Of a stretch of 64,000 bases of DNA, positions 35,291 through 45,419 are shown in pieces. The position numbers and the translations under genes are program-made. A model generated the notes under the pieces. The model was given only the letters and a program-made list of their open reading frames with translations. It did not search any database and had not been told where the DNA came from. Within the stretch, counting starts at the first letter, position 1. Every line of letters begins with the position of its first letter. The DNA is from Saprospiraceae bacterium (GTDB lineage: Bacteria > Bacteroidota > Bacteroidia > Chitinophagales > Saprospiraceae): positions 62,001 through 126,000 of the forward strand of contig JAJCYH010000032.1 of the NCBI GenBank assembly GCA_029262995.1, written 5' to 3'.

Positions 35291-36024
35291 CCTTCAAAAT
35301 GAAATGAGATGGATAGGGTTCTAGACAAAATCTTATCTATTATCCTAGACTCTTCTTTTTGATTATTAAAAATGTGAATGTTGCCTATTCCTTGTGAATA
35401 CTTTATTTCGGGAGAAAATATAAAGAAAGGAAAGAAAAATTGGACGCCTGCACCAATTTCAAATTGAAAGTCGTGAGGTGAGATTTGTAATAGTCTCGCT
35501 GCAATTTCTTCTCTCGCTCTAGAATTAGAAGATACATCAAAGCTGTATTTCAACCCAGCAACAACAAATAATCTCTTGTCTTTATACGGTTCTGATTTAA
35601 ATCTTAACAACATTGGAATATCTAGAAAAACAGATTCAATACGTTCTTCTCTGAAACTAGATCCATTTATGTTTCCATAGGTTTCAAATTGAATCCTCCG
35701 CTCTGAAAATGCAAATCCAGGGATGAATCTGAAATCAAAATATTGACCAATCTTAAGATTGGTAATAATATTTACATGAAGTCCAGGTTTGTCAACCCCA
35801 ACAGCAACTCTGAGTGAGTCACTAACAGGAAATTTCCTTGAGTTAGTTGTAAGGAATCCTGTACTATGTCCCCCGAGTGTTAGACCAAAGTAAAATGGTT
35901 TTTTACTAAATGCCCAATAATTGTAATTCCCTTTAGGCTTTGTTTGTCCATTCATCTGTCCAGAACAGATGAAGAGAATAAATATTGAGATAAAAATTAT
36001 TTTATACCGGTGTATATAGTACAT
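35287..36024 (-). CDS. porT: T9SS outer-membrane protein PorT
   Basis: A 245-residue protein with signal peptide (IIFISIFILFICSGQMNGQ) and a beta-barrel: FYFGLTLGGHS, LRFKSEPYKDKRLFVVAGLKYSFD, ISPHDFQFEIGAGVQFFFPFF, FSPEIKYSQG and the C-terminal LSISFHFEG. These blocks and the position right after ubiE match PorT, an essential component of the Bacteroidota type IX secretion and gliding system. ATG at 36024 is chosen because it places the signal peptide correctly; an ATG at 36048 would add eight residues. It overlaps ubiE by 28 nt. Confidence 0.9.
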   Translation of the reverse strand: MYYIHRYKIIFISIFILFICSGQMNGQTKPKGNYNYWAFSKKPFYFGLTLGGHSTGFLTTNSRKFPVSDSLRVAVGVDKPGLHVNIITNLKIGQYFDFRFIPGFAFSERRIQFETYGNINGSSFREERIESVFLDIPMLLRFKSEPYKDKRLFVVAGLKYSFDVSSNSRAREEIAARLLQISPHDFQFEIGAGVQFFFPFFIFSPEIKYSQGIGNIHIFNNQKEESRIIDKILSRTLSISFHFEG

Positions 36025-36725
36025 ATGCCAAGGCTTAAAGCTTTCCATGTTACAGAACGAAAACCAAGAGAAGTTAGTATATTTCCAAAACGATCATAAT
36101 CAGGAAAGGCTTGAACAGATTCATACAAATAGCTATAGGCTTTCTTGTCTTTTGAGGTCCACTTACCAATGGTAGGTAGGATATATTTGAAATACAAATT
36201 AAACAACTGCTTAAAAGGGAAATACATTGGTCTAGAAAATTCAAGAATAACAATCTTACCGCCCGGTCTAATTACGCGATGCATTTCCGAAAGACCCTTT
36301 TCAAGGTTGCCAAAGTTTCTGACACCGAACGCCACAGTTGTTGCATCAAAGTAATTGTCATCAAACCTCATGTTCTCAGAGTCACCTACTTCAAGTTTTA
36401 TAAGATTATCTAATTTTCTTTTCAAAAGTTTTTTATTGCCGATTTCAATCATTTTGTCTGAAATATCCAAACCCACTATTTCTTCTGGTTTTAATTGTTT
36501 AAATATTTCCAGTGTCATATCAGCAGTACCGGTAGCAACATCTAATATTTTTTTGTGATCATCAATGTTTAAATTTGCTATTGCTTTTTTTCTCCAAATC
36601 GTATCAATACCTAAACTTAACACCCGGTTGAGCAAATCGTATTTAGGCGCAATTTTGTTAAACATTTCGGTAACCTGACTCTTTTTTGTAGAATCAGATT
36701 TATATGGTTTCACGATGTTTTCCAT
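35997..36725 (-). CDS. ubiE: Demethylmenaquinone methyltransferase
   Basis: A 242-residue SAM methyltransferase of the UbiE/MenG family. Seen: VTEMFNKIAPKYDLLNRVLS, the first UbiE signature, SAM loop LDVATGTADMTLE, and the second signature RVIRPGGKIVILEFSRP. It methylates demethylmenaquinone in the last step of menaquinone synthesis. ATG at 36725 (MENIVKPYKSD) is preferred to the TTG at 36764. The following porT gene overlaps its end, an order conserved in many Bacteroidota. Confidence 0.93.
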   Translation of the reverse strand: MENIVKPYKSDSTKKSQVTEMFNKIAPKYDLLNRVLSLGIDTIWRKKAIANLNIDDHKKILDVATGTADMTLEIFKQLKPEEIVGLDISDKMIEIGNKKLLKRKLDNLIKLEVGDSENMRFDDNYFDATTVAFGVRNFGNLEKGLSEMHRVIRPGGKIVILEFSRPMYFPFKQLFNLYFKYILPTIGKWTSKDKKAYSYLYESVQAFPDYDRFGNILTSLGFRSVTWKALSLGICTIYTGIK

Positions 36726-36852
36726 GTATTTATTATTTGAAAAATAATCGAAAATTAGCTTCAATAATCAATTACAATACAAAGCTAATAAATCTTATGC
36801 CATAAGGTTCAAATCTTCCTGATTATTACCCAATCTAATGTAAGATTTTGCC

Positions 36853-36860
36853 TATATTTG
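36853..36860 (+). promoter_or_regulatory. Candidate -7 element for gyrA
   Basis: TATATTTG, an exact TAnnTTTG match, 34 nt upstream of the gyrA ATG. Confidence 0.5.
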
Positions 36861-36894
36861 CATTCTTTTTTAAGAATTCATCTATAATATATAA

Positions 36895-39363
36895 ATGGCA
36901 GAAGATCAGAGGATTATACAGGTAAACATTGAAGATCAAATGAAGTCAGCTTACATTGATTATTCAATGTCAGTGATTGTGTCTAGAGCATTACCTGATG
37001 TACGGGATGGTTTAAAACCTGTTCACAGAAGGATTTTGTACGCAATGGAAGATTTAGGTCTGGCTTATAATAAACCACATAAGAAGTCAGCGCGTGTTGT
37101 TGGGGAAGTTTTAGGAAAGTATCACCCACATGGTGATAGCTCCGTTTATGACGCTATGATTCGTCTCGGTCAGCCCTGGTCTATGAGATATCCTTTAGTG
37201 CAAATTCAAGGCAACAAAGGCTCTATGGATGGAGATAGCCCTGCTGCAATGAGGTATACAGAGGCAAGACTTGAAAGAATGAGTTTTGAACTGTTGGATG
37301 ATATCAAAAAAGATACCGTTGACTTTAGATTGAACTTTGATGATTCACTGGAGGAACCAACAGTAGTTCCGACAAAAATTCCAAACCTTCTTATAAACGG
37401 TGCTTCTGGCATTGCAGTCGGAATGGCAACCAATATGTTGCCACATAATTTAACTGAAGTTATCAACGGTACAGTAGCAACCGTAGATAATCCAGACATT
37501 ACCATTGATGAGTTGATGGAACACATAAAAGCACCTGACTTTCCTACCGGTGGTATTATTTATGGCATGGAAGGTGTCAAAGAGGCTTTCAGAACCGGAA
37601 GAGGAAGAGTTGTCGTTAGAGGAAAAGCAGAAATTGAATCCACTGCAAATGGAAGAGAAAGTATTATTATAACTGAAATCCCTTTTCAAGTAAATAAAGC
37701 AAGTCTCGTAATGAAAATTGCTGATCTTGTACATAATGAGCGTGTAACTGGTATCAGTGATATCCGAGATGAATCCGATAGAAAAGGATTAAGGATCGTT
37801 GTTGATATTAAAAGAGATTCGATTGGTTCTGTAGTATTAAGTAAACTTTATAAGTATACCCCCCTTCAATCTTCTTATGGTGTTAATAATATTTGTCTTG
37901 TTAACGGAAGACCTTTACAATTAAACCTCAAACAATTAATAGAAGAGTTTATAAAATTCAGACTCGAAGTTATTGTTCGCAGAACTCAATTTGATTTAAA
38001 CAAAGCCGAGGAAAGAGCACATATAGTTGAAGGACTTATCAAAGCAATTGATAACCTAGATGAGGTTATTAAAATAATCAGATCTTCAAAAACGGTAGAT
38101 GAAGCTAAGGCAAGGTTAATGAGTGCCTTGGACCTTACGGATATTCAAGCAAAAGCAATCCTTGAAATGAGACTCCAAAAACTGGTAGGTCTTGAGATGG
38201 ATAAATTGAGAAACGAATATCAAGAGTTATTGGCAAGAATTACTGACCTTAATGATATATTAGCAAGAGAAGAAAGACGAAGAGATATAATTAAGGGAGA
38301 GTTAGGAGATTTAAAGGAACGCTATGGCGACAAGCGAATGACTGACATTACTTTTTCCGATGGTGAAATAAATATTGAAGACATTATTCCTAATGAAGAA
38401 GTAATTGTTACTATTTCTCACCTAGGTTATATTAAAAGGACTCGATCGGCAGAATATAAAACACAAGGCAGAGGTGGAAGAGGATCCAAAGGTAGTAAAA
38501 CAAGAGACGCTGATTTTCTTGAGCATATATTCGTAGCCCATAATCATAATTACCTCCTATTCTTTACTGAAAGAGGACGATGTTTCTGGATCAGAGTTTT
38601 TGAAATTCCTGAAGGGTCTAAAACTGGAACGGGCAGAGTTATTCAAAATATTATCAATATTCCAAAAGATGATAAAGTAAGAGCTTATATTCTCGTAGAG
38701 GATTTAACCGATCAGGAATATATTGAAAATAACTTTATCGTTTTTGCTACTAAAAACGGCGTCGTAAAAAAGACTCTTTTAGAAGCTTATTCAAGACCAA
38801 GAGTAAATGGTATTAATGCAATTACCATAAGAGAAGATGATCAACTTTTAGAAGCCAAACTTACCGATGGCACAGCCAACATAATGATGGCTAATAAATT
38901 TGGTAGAGCTGTTAGATTTAATGAATCCAAATTAAGAGAGATGGGTAGAACAGCAGGTGGAGTAAGAGGTATGAAAATAGATCTTGAATCCGGAGATGAA
39001 ATCGTAGGAATGGGAATTGATTTGCCTTCAGACGATGATAAAACAATTCTTGTGATCTCAGATAATGGTTACGGTAAGAGATCAGAGATTGACGACTATA
39101 GGCTGATAAACAGAGGTGGAAAAGGAATGAAAAACCTTCAGATTACATCAAAAACAGGAAACGTTGCAGCAGTAAAAATAGTAAGCGAAATAGATGATTT
39201 ATTAATAACCACTAAGAGTGCAATTGTTATTAGAATGGCAATTTCAGATATTAGAGTAATGGGAAGAGCTACTCAAGGCGTTAGATTGATAAAGTTAGAT
39301 AATAATGATTCTATAGCAGATATTGCTATTGTAAGTAGAGATGATTCTGACGAAGAAGAATAG
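36895..39363 (+). CDS. gyrA: DNA gyrase subunit A
   Basis: An 822-residue type II topoisomerase subunit. Seen: [20 protein letters not shown] (28-47), the quinolone-determining region with S82 and D86 (equivalent to E. coli S83 and D87, both in the sensitive state), the active-site tyrosine Y121 in [10 protein letters not shown], and six C-terminal blade repeats. The gyrase-specific GyrA box appears as QGRGGRG (near 525), a variant of QRRGGKG that separates it from ParC. With GyrB (not in the window) it introduces negative supercoils. The tail is acidic. Confidence 0.97.
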   Translation: MAEDQRIIQVNIEDQMKSAYIDYSMSVIVSRALPDVRDGLKPVHRRILYAMEDLGLAYNKPHKKSARVVGEVLGKYHPHGDSSVYDAMIRLGQPWSMRYPLVQIQGNKGSMDGDSPAAMRYTEARLERMSFELLDDIKKDTVDFRLNFDDSLEEPTVVPTKIPNLLINGASGIAVGMATNMLPHNLTEVINGTVATVDNPDITIDELMEHIKAPDFPTGGIIYGMEGVKEAFRTGRGRVVVRGKAEIESTANGRESIIITEIPFQVNKASLVMKIADLVHNERVTGISDIRDESDRKGLRIVVDIKRDSIGSVVLSKLYKYTPLQSSYGVNNICLVNGRPLQLNLKQLIEEFIKFRLEVIVRRTQFDLNKAEERAHIVEGLIKAIDNLDEVIKIIRSSKTVDEAKARLMSALDLTDIQAKAILEMRLQKLVGLEMDKLRNEYQELLARITDLNDILAREERRRDIIKGELGDLKERYGDKRMTDITFSDGEINIEDIIPNEEVIVTISHLGYIKRTRSAEYKTQGRGGRGSKGSKTRDADFLEHIFVAHNHNYLLFFTERGRCFWIRVFEIPEGSKTGTGRVIQNIINIPKDDKVRAYILVEDLTDQEYIENNFIVFATKNGVVKKTLLEAYSRPRVNGINAITIREDDQLLEAKLTDGTANIMMANKFGRAVRFNESKLREMGRTAGGVRGMKIDLESGDEIVGMGIDLPSDDDKTILVISDNGYGKRSEIDDYRLINRGGKGMKNLQITSKTGNVAAVKIVSEIDDLLITTKSAIVIRMAISDIRVMGRATQGVRLIKLDNNDSIADIAIVSRDDSDEEE

Positions 39364-39490
39364 ATTATTTATTTAATTATTTAAAAATTTAACAGCAGAC
39401 AAACAGTTTATTAACTAAATTTAAGGATTAAGAAACGTCATTAAACTGTATTATTTAATTGATAACTAAATTTTAAAAAAAATATTTCTA

Positions 39491-40783
39491 ATGAAAAATT
39501 TATTCCTATTACTTTTTGCAATGACTTTTGCCTCAGGTACACTTATAGGGCAAGACGCTAGTAAAATAATCAAGTCAGCAACAAAAAATATTAGTAAATA
39601 CAGTTCTGATGTCATCGCTAACTCTAATGATATTCTGAATTCAATGGCTGAAATCAAAAAAGCCATGAAAAAGGAAGAAGTTAAATCTGATATCAAAGCT
39701 TTGATTTCTGTAGGTGAAGCTTTTAACAAATTGGCAGATGCAGAATTCAAAAGCAAAACACTTGATGTAACTGGTCAATACAAAATTATTGCGCCTAATG
39801 CAGCTTACGATGCTTATAAAGCATTTGAAGCAGCAGCAAAAATTGATGATAATAAAAAAGATATTTTCTACGGTCTTACTGACTCTGAAAATCTCTTAAA
39901 TAACTTTGCAATTTTTGCATATCAAGAACAAGATTATGCCAATTCATTCAAGAACTTTGCCGCTAGTATTGATGCTCATGATCTATTAAAGTCAATGGGT
40001 AAAGAAAGTAGACTACAGGAAGGAGATTTGCTTAAGGATCAGTACTTTTTTGCTTCCGTTAGTGCATATTACAATGAGGATTATGATGCCGCCAAACCTT
40101 ATTTGATGAAGCTTTATAATGACCAAGCCACAGATGCTTTTATTTATGATGCATTATATAACATTACTATAGAATCAGATGAAGCAAAAGCAATGCAATA
40201 CCTTGAGAAGGGTAGAGAATTAAATCCAGATGATACCGGCCTGCTTTTCACTGAGATTAATCACTACCTAAAAAAAGGGGAATTGAATATCTTGATTGAT
40301 AAACTAAAAATGGCAATCGAAAAAGAACCTGATAATATTTCTGTTTACAATACACTTGGTTCCGTTTATGATCAACTACAGCAAAAAGCATATCAAGAAG
40401 GAGATGTAGAAAAAGCCAACGAATACTTTGATAATGCTTATAGTTATTATAGTCAAGTAACAACTAAAGACCCTGATAATTTCGATGCTACATACAGTAT
40501 GGGGGCACTATACTATAATAAGGCAGCTAGTTATGTTGAAAAGTTGAATGAACTGGCCGCAGATCTTACGCCTGCTGGTATGAAAGCATATGATAAAACA
40601 AAGTCTGAAATGGATGGTCTTTTTCGTCAAGCATTGCCGTATTTTGAAAAGGCTGATTCTATTAATGGTCAAGACAGGAATACATTAATCGCTTTGAAAG
40701 AGATATATGCAAGGCTTAATAACCTCGAAAAATCAGAATCCTACAAAATGCGACTTGAAGAAATAGGCATTACGAACCAGTAA
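39491..40783 (+). CDS. Exported TPR-repeat protein
   Basis: A 430-residue protein with signal peptide MKNLFLLLFAMTFASGTLIG, a helical lysine-rich N-terminal region, and TPR-like repeats: DAYKAFEAAAKIDDNKKD, NSFKNFAASIDAHDLLKS, AMQYLEKGRELNPDDTG, and EYFDNAYSYYSQVTTKDPDN followed by FDATYSMGALYYNKAA. It probably works as a periplasmic or outer-membrane protein scaffold. A strong terminator hairpin follows 26 nt after its stop. No specific partner is indicated. Confidence 0.8.
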   Translation: MKNLFLLLFAMTFASGTLIGQDASKIIKSATKNISKYSSDVIANSNDILNSMAEIKKAMKKEEVKSDIKALISVGEAFNKLADAEFKSKTLDVTGQYKIIAPNAAYDAYKAFEAAAKIDDNKKDIFYGLTDSENLLNNFAIFAYQEQDYANSFKNFAASIDAHDLLKSMGKESRLQEGDLLKDQYFFASVSAYYNEDYDAAKPYLMKLYNDQATDAFIYDALYNITIESDEAKAMQYLEKGRELNPDDTGLLFTEINHYLKKGELNILIDKLKMAIEKEPDNISVYNTLGSVYDQLQQKAYQEGDVEKANEYFDNAYSYYSQVTTKDPDNFDATYSMGALYYNKAASYVEKLNELAADLTPAGMKAYDKTKSEMDGLFRQALPYFEKADSINGQDRNTLIALKEIYARLNNLEKSESYKMRLEEIGITNQ

Positions 40784-40808
40784 TCCAAGCTATAAAATAA
40801 ATTTAGAT

Positions 40809-40842
40809 CAAAAGGAATGACTTGTCAAAGTTGTTCCTTTTG
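40809..40842 (+). terminator. Rho-independent terminator after the TPR gene
   Basis: CAAAAGGAATGACTT (40809-40823) pairs with AAGTTGTTCCTTTTG (40828-40842) over 15 pairs, two of them G-U, with a GTCA loop. A T-rich stretch (TCATTTTA) follows. Confidence 0.75.
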
Positions 40843-40902
40843 TCATTTTAGGCATTTGATGTTTTGGATTAATTAAGTAACTAGCAGATGAATTATGTTA
40901 CT

Positions 40903-43428
40903 ATGAAAAAACGGATACTCTTCACAAGTGTTTGCTTGTTTACTATTTTTATATTCCAATTGGTCAATAGAAAAGATCAGATTTATCATAAAATACCAGG
41001 ATCCTATAAGGCCCTAGATTTATTCAGTTATATAAGGGCCTATCCTTATAGTGATATTCCATCAGACGGTTATTCTAATGCCTTTGAGCAACATCAAAAA
41101 CTCAATAACGAAAGTCTGTTTAATAACAAGTCTGCATCTAATAAATGGAGTGCTAAAGGTCCACTAAATACTGCAGGAAGAACATTATCTATTGCTGTAA
41201 ATCCTTTGGATCCACAGACGGTTTATCTAGGCTCTGCCAGTGGAGGACTCTGGCGAAGTCGGTCTCTTGGAGCAGGCCAATCATGGGAATATATGCCAAC
41301 CGGTTTCCCCGTTTTAGGGGTCAGCACAATTGCTTTTCCCGAAAAGGATAGTTCTACGATGTATATAGGAACAGGCGAGGTATATAATTTTTACTCGACA
41401 GGTACTGATGGTGCTTACAGAAGTACAAGAGGATCTTATGGTATCGGTATACTAAAGTCAAAAGACGGTGGTAGGACTTGGGAAAAAAGCCTCGACTGGT
41501 CATATCAACAAAATCACGGAATTTGGATGATCAAAGTTTCTAAGCTTAACGCAAATGTTGTTTACGCTGTTACCACACAAGGCGTATATAAGTCAATTGA
41601 TGCCGGTAACAACTGGAATCAGATCCTTGACATAATTATGGCAACTGACCTTGAAATAGATCCTAGAGATGATAACAAGGTAATTGTAGCTTGTGGAAAT
41701 TTCGGAACGCCTGGAAGAGGCATATACAGAACCTCAGATGGTGGTGGAAGTTGGTTGATGACACCCAACCCAAGCTGGTTTGGTTTTCAAGGAAAAATAC
41801 TCCTGGCTAGAGCAGAATCTAATCCAGATGTATTATATGCATCTGTTGGCAATGGATTTGGATTTAATGATGGAGCTACCTGGTTGCTGAGAACCGAAGA
41901 CAACGGCCGAAATTGGAATACTGTTAACCAAACTGATTATTCAAAATGGCAGGGTTGGTTCTCTCACGATATTTCAGTGCATCCACAGGATGAAAACGAA
42001 TTGGTTGCTGTTGGCATTGATATCTATAAAAGTACTAATGGCGGTGCTAACCTCGACATTAAAACTTCGGGAGGTGTTGTATTAGGCAGACCAAATATTG
42101 ATGAACCTGACGGAGGAAGTGGTTATTCTCATTCCGATCACCACTTTGTGTTGCATCATCCCGATTTGGAAAACCTTGTATTGTTTGGTAATGATGGTGG
42201 TATGTTTATTTCATACGACCGTGGTGAGACCGTACAAAGCGCAAATGGGGGATTGCAAACTACACAGTTTTATAATGGTTTTTCTATCTCCCAGAGTGAC
42301 ACGACTATGGCAATGGGAGGATTACAGGATAACAGTACAGTAATTTTTAAAGGTGATGGAGCTTGGCAACGGTCTATTGGCGGAGATGGGTCTTGGTCCG
42401 CGATCAATCAACGTAATGATGATATGATTTTTGGATCTTACCAGGGTTTGAATATTCTAAAATCTGTTAATGATGGTCAATCGTTTTTTAATATAAATTT
42501 AAACTTTCAAACAGGTGAAAATCCATTATTTATTTCACCGTACGTAATGTCTGATTCTGAGAATCCTGTTATGTATGCTGGTGGTATTTATATTTATAAA
42601 TCTGAAGATTTGGGAGAGTCTTGGAATGCTACCAACAATATTCAGCCTTTAAATGGGGATCCTGCATTTTGTATGGATGTCCATGATGCAAATCCTGATA
42701 TAGTATACGTAGGTACAGTTGGCGGTATAGATATCCCTAGAGTCTTTTCATCTACAGACGGTGGTCAAAGTTGGAACATGTCATCTGATGGCCTGCCAAA
42801 CCGTATACCTAATGATATCGCTATTGATCCATTTGACCCATCTATAGCTTATGTCTGTTTTAGTGGTTTTGGATCCGATCACTTATTCAAAACAGAAGAT
42901 TTTGGACTGAGTTGGGAACCTATTGGATTGAATTTACCAGATGCACCATGTAATGCTATAGCTATAGATCCTTTGGATCCTTCAATTGTTTACCTTGGTA
43001 ATGATATCTCCGTTTATGTAAGCACAGATGGTGGTTTAAACTTTGAAGTTTTTGGATCAGAACTGCCTGATGCTTTTATTGCAATGGACTTAGTTGTCAG
43101 TAAAAATGATAGACAAATATGGTTAGCCACACATGGAAATGGTGCTTACAAAACAAGACTCCAGTCGTCAACAGTTTCTACGGAAGATCAAATTTCCGGA
43201 ATTAATAATGTTCAGCTTTTTCCTAACCCGGCAGTCGATATATTAAATATTAGGATCTCTGATTACCAAGCTTCTGCTAGATGGAATATTTATTCTCTTT
43301 CAGGGGCTGAAGTCATGAAAGGAACAACACTAACAGTAGATGTCTCAAATCTAGAAAGTGGAATCTATTTTATAGTCTTAGTTGATGGAATTCAAAAGAT
43401 AAGTAAACAATTTATTGTTCAAAATTGA
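40903..43428 (+). CDS. T9SS-secreted BNR/VPS10-type repeat protein
   Basis: An 841-residue secreted protein: hydrophobic N-terminus (ILFTSVCLFTIFIFQL), then a multi-bladed sortilin/BNR propeller region starting WSAKGPLNTAGRTLSIAVNP and VYLGSASGGLWRS, with repeated SxDGGxxW motifs (KSKDGGRTWEKS, RTSDGGGSW, SSTDGGQSWNMS, KTEDFGLSWEP). The last 75 residues (VQLFPNPAVDILNI to FIVQN) are a T9SS sorting domain. ATG at 40903 (MKKR) is preferred; another ATG lies at 40888. It resembles the protein encoded at 24601-27210 in plan and length. Ligand unknown; sialidase-type annotation is not supported. Confidence 0.85.
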   Translation: MKKRILFTSVCLFTIFIFQLVNRKDQIYHKIPGSYKALDLFSYIRAYPYSDIPSDGYSNAFEQHQKLNNESLFNNKSASNKWSAKGPLNTAGRTLSIAVNPLDPQTVYLGSASGGLWRSRSLGAGQSWEYMPTGFPVLGVSTIAFPEKDSSTMYIGTGEVYNFYSTGTDGAYRSTRGSYGIGILKSKDGGRTWEKSLDWSYQQNHGIWMIKVSKLNANVVYAVTTQGVYKSIDAGNNWNQILDIIMATDLEIDPRDDNKVIVACGNFGTPGRGIYRTSDGGGSWLMTPNPSWFGFQGKILLARAESNPDVLYASVGNGFGFNDGATWLLRTEDNGRNWNTVNQTDYSKWQGWFSHDISVHPQDENELVAVGIDIYKSTNGGANLDIKTSGGVVLGRPNIDEPDGGSGYSHSDHHFVLHHPDLENLVLFGNDGGMFISYDRGETVQSANGGLQTTQFYNGFSISQSDTTMAMGGLQDNSTVIFKGDGAWQRSIGGDGSWSAINQRNDDMIFGSYQGLNILKSVNDGQSFFNINLNFQTGENPLFISPYVMSDSENPVMYAGGIYIYKSEDLGESWNATNNIQPLNGDPAFCMDVHDANPDIVYVGTVGGIDIPRVFSSTDGGQSWNMSSDGLPNRIPNDIAIDPFDPSIAYVCFSGFGSDHLFKTEDFGLSWEPIGLNLPDAPCNAIAIDPLDPSIVYLGNDISVYVSTDGGLNFEVFGSELPDAFIAMDLVVSKNDRQIWLATHGNGAYKTRLQSSTVSTEDQISGINNVQLFPNPAVDILNIRISDYQASARWNIYSLSGAEVMKGTTLTVDVSNLESGIYFIVLVDGIQKISKQFIVQN

Positions 43429-44149
43429 ATACATCATTCATTCCAAAGATTCCATTTTTATCGATAATCCATTCTGCAGCCGTCAAAGCACCTGAAGCAA
43501 ATCCTTCTCTTGAGAATGCTTCATGTTTAATGCTGATTTGATCAATGCTGGAATTGTAAATGACTTCATGCATCCCTTTAACATCAGCTTCTCGGATGCT
43601 TTCAATATGAATGTAATCTTCGGATAAAGTATCAGCTTTAGTCCAGGATGATTTTCGATCAATAGAAGAAATAACTTGCTCTGCAATACTGATTGCTGTG
43701 CCGCTTGGTGCATCCTTTTTTCCTATATGGTGACTTTCTATGATTTTGATATCATAATCTCCAAGGCTGTTCATTATTTTTGCCAAGTTTTTATTTAATG
43801 CGAAAAAAACATTAACTCCAATACTGAAATTTGATGCATAGAGAAATGGGGTCTGATTTGATTTATATAATTCAGTGATGTAGTCAAATTTGTCGAGCCA
43901 AGCTGTACTTCCACAAATTGTAGGAATCTTATTTTTAGCTAGGAATTCTAGATTTTCTGGAGCAATCTCTGGATTGGTGAACTCTATGGCTACATCGATA
44001 CCTTCAAGGGCAGATAATTGATTTGACAATGGGTTTTGTCGATTGGTCCTCAGAGCTATCTCATAGGATTTCTTCAATGCCAAATTTTCAATGGTTTTAC
44101 CCATTTTTCCATAACCAATTAGAGCTATTTTGAGTTTTTTAGATTGCAT
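43412..44149 (-). CDS. dapB: 4-hydroxy-tetrahydrodipicolinate reductase
   Basis: A 245-residue NAD(P)H-dependent reductase of the lysine/diaminopimelate pathway. Seen: nucleotide loop GYGKMGK (12-18), FTNPEIAPEN, the active-site IIESHHIGKKDAPSGTA with the catalytic His pair and Lys, and EAFSREGFASGALTAAEW near the C-terminus. Length is typical. It converges with the BNR-protein gene (17-nt overlap) and is divergent from hemE across only 59 nt. Confidence 0.95.
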   Translation of the reverse strand: MQSKKLKIALIGYGKMGKTIENLALKKSYEIALRTNRQNPLSNQLSALEGIDVAIEFTNPEIAPENLEFLAKNKIPTICGSTAWLDKFDYITELYKSNQTPFLYASNFSIGVNVFFALNKNLAKIMNSLGDYDIKIIESHHIGKKDAPSGTAISIAEQVISSIDRKSSWTKADTLSEDYIHIESIREADVKGMHEVIYNSSIDQISIKHEAFSREGFASGALTAAEWIIDKNGIFGMNDVFNFEQ

Positions 44150-44162
44150 TACTTTACCTTTG
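44129..44162 (+). promoter_or_regulatory. Candidate promoter of hemE
   Basis: TTTG (44129-44132) and TACCTTTG (44155-44162) are 22 nt apart, a full -33/-7 match. The -33 part lies inside the dapB start region. The hemE ATG is 46 nt downstream. Confidence 0.5.
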
Positions 44163-44208
44163 TGCGGCTTTAAAGATATAAATAAACAAGAAGCTGAAAG
44201 GGTAAAAT

Positions 44209-45246
44209 ATGAACGTGATTACGAATGATATTCTTCTGAGAACAATTAAAGGAGAAAAAGTAGAAAGACCCCCGGTTTGGCTGATGCGCCAAGCTGGTAG
44301 AATATTGCCAGAGTATCGGGAAGTTAGAGCCTCGGTATCTGGATTTGTAGAATTGGTTAAGACTCCTCAATTGGCTGCAGAAGTGACGGTTCAGCCCGTT
44401 GATATTTTAGGTGTAGATGCGGCAATCATTTTTTCTGACATATTGGTGATTCCCGAGGCAATGGGTTTGCCTTATGAATTGATTGAAAAGAAAGGACCAT
44501 TTTTCCCAGAAACTATACAATCTAAAAGTCAAATAAGTGCACTCATTGATGGTGTTGATGCTGCTGAAAAATTGCATTATGTATATGATGCAATTAGTAT
44601 CACGAAAAAGCAGTTGAACAATCGAGTGCCTTTAATAGGCTTTAGTGGTGCTCCATGGACATTGTTGGCCTATATGATAGAAGGTCAAGGCTCTAAGACC
44701 TTTTCAAAGGCCAAGGCTTTTCTTTACAAAGAACCGCAACTATCACATTTGTTGTTGGATAAGCTTACGAATAGTATAATTGCTTATTTAAAGCTTAAAA
44801 TTCAAGCAGGGGTTGATGTTGTTCAAGTATTTGATTCTTGGGCCGGAATGTTAAATAAAGAGTTATACCTGGAGTTTTGCATACCTTATTTGAAAAGAAT
44901 TGTGGATTCAATAGCAGAAATACCAGTTATCCTATTTGCCAAAGGGGCTTATTTTGCACTAGATGAAATATGCAAATTGAAACCTGATGTAATTGGACTT
45001 GACTGGACCATATCAGCAAGTTCATTTAGAGAACAATATGACAACAAACAACTGGTTCAAGGAAATCTTGATCCATGTGTTTTATATTCAAGTAGTGAGC
45101 AAATTAAAAGGAGAACCATTGAAATGATTGATGATTTTGATGGAAATCATATTTGTAATCTAGGGCATGGCGTATATCCAGATACACCATTGTCAGGTGT
45201 GAAAGAGTTTATACAAACCATTAAGTCTTACAAGTATGATTATTAG
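44209..45246 (+). CDS. hemE: Uroporphyrinogen decarboxylase
   Basis: A 345-residue enzyme that decarboxylates uroporphyrinogen III to coproporphyrinogen III in heme synthesis. Seen: signature RPPVWLMRQAGRILPEYR (20-37) with its substrate arginines, IFSDILVIPEAMG with the catalytic Asp, GFSGAPWTLLAYMIEG and GVDVVQVFDSWAG. Full length. No other heme gene is adjacent in the window; ccmF and ccmE further along use the product. Confidence 0.95.
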   Translation: MNVITNDILLRTIKGEKVERPPVWLMRQAGRILPEYREVRASVSGFVELVKTPQLAAEVTVQPVDILGVDAAIIFSDILVIPEAMGLPYELIEKKGPFFPETIQSKSQISALIDGVDAAEKLHYVYDAISITKKQLNNRVPLIGFSGAPWTLLAYMIEGQGSKTFSKAKAFLYKEPQLSHLLLDKLTNSIIAYLKLKIQAGVDVVQVFDSWAGMLNKELYLEFCIPYLKRIVDSIAEIPVILFAKGAYFALDEICKLKPDVIGLDWTISASSFREQYDNKQLVQGNLDPCVLYSSSEQIKRRTIEMIDDFDGNHICNLGHGVYPDTPLSGVKEFIQTIKSYKYDY

Positions 45247-45360
45247 CAGTTATAGCTGTGTTCTCGTATTAAGTTGCTACTAGTTAATTAAATATACATA
45301 TAAAATAAAAAGATATATTAATTAGTATGAATGCTTGCTTGTTTACTAGGTCAATACTTA

Positions 45361-45368
45361 TAACTTTG
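45361..45368 (+). promoter_or_regulatory. Candidate -7 element for accD
   Basis: TAACTTTG matches TAnnTTTG, 51 nt upstream of the accD ATG. The 173-nt gap after hemE shows no other clear feature. Confidence 0.45.
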
Positions 45369-45419
45369 ACATCACGATAATTCCAATGACGCATCCCTCC
45401 TGTTATTTAAAATTTTGCA

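Noticed and set aside
24601-43428. Sialidase or glycosidase function for the BNR-repeat proteins
   Set aside because: BNR/Asp-box motifs also occur in sortilin-type propellers; no FRIP motif or arginine triad was seen.
45408-45419. AAATTTTG directly before the accD ATG as a leaderless promoter
   Set aside because: It lacks the TA of TAnnTTTG, and a full match lies further upstream at 45361-45368.
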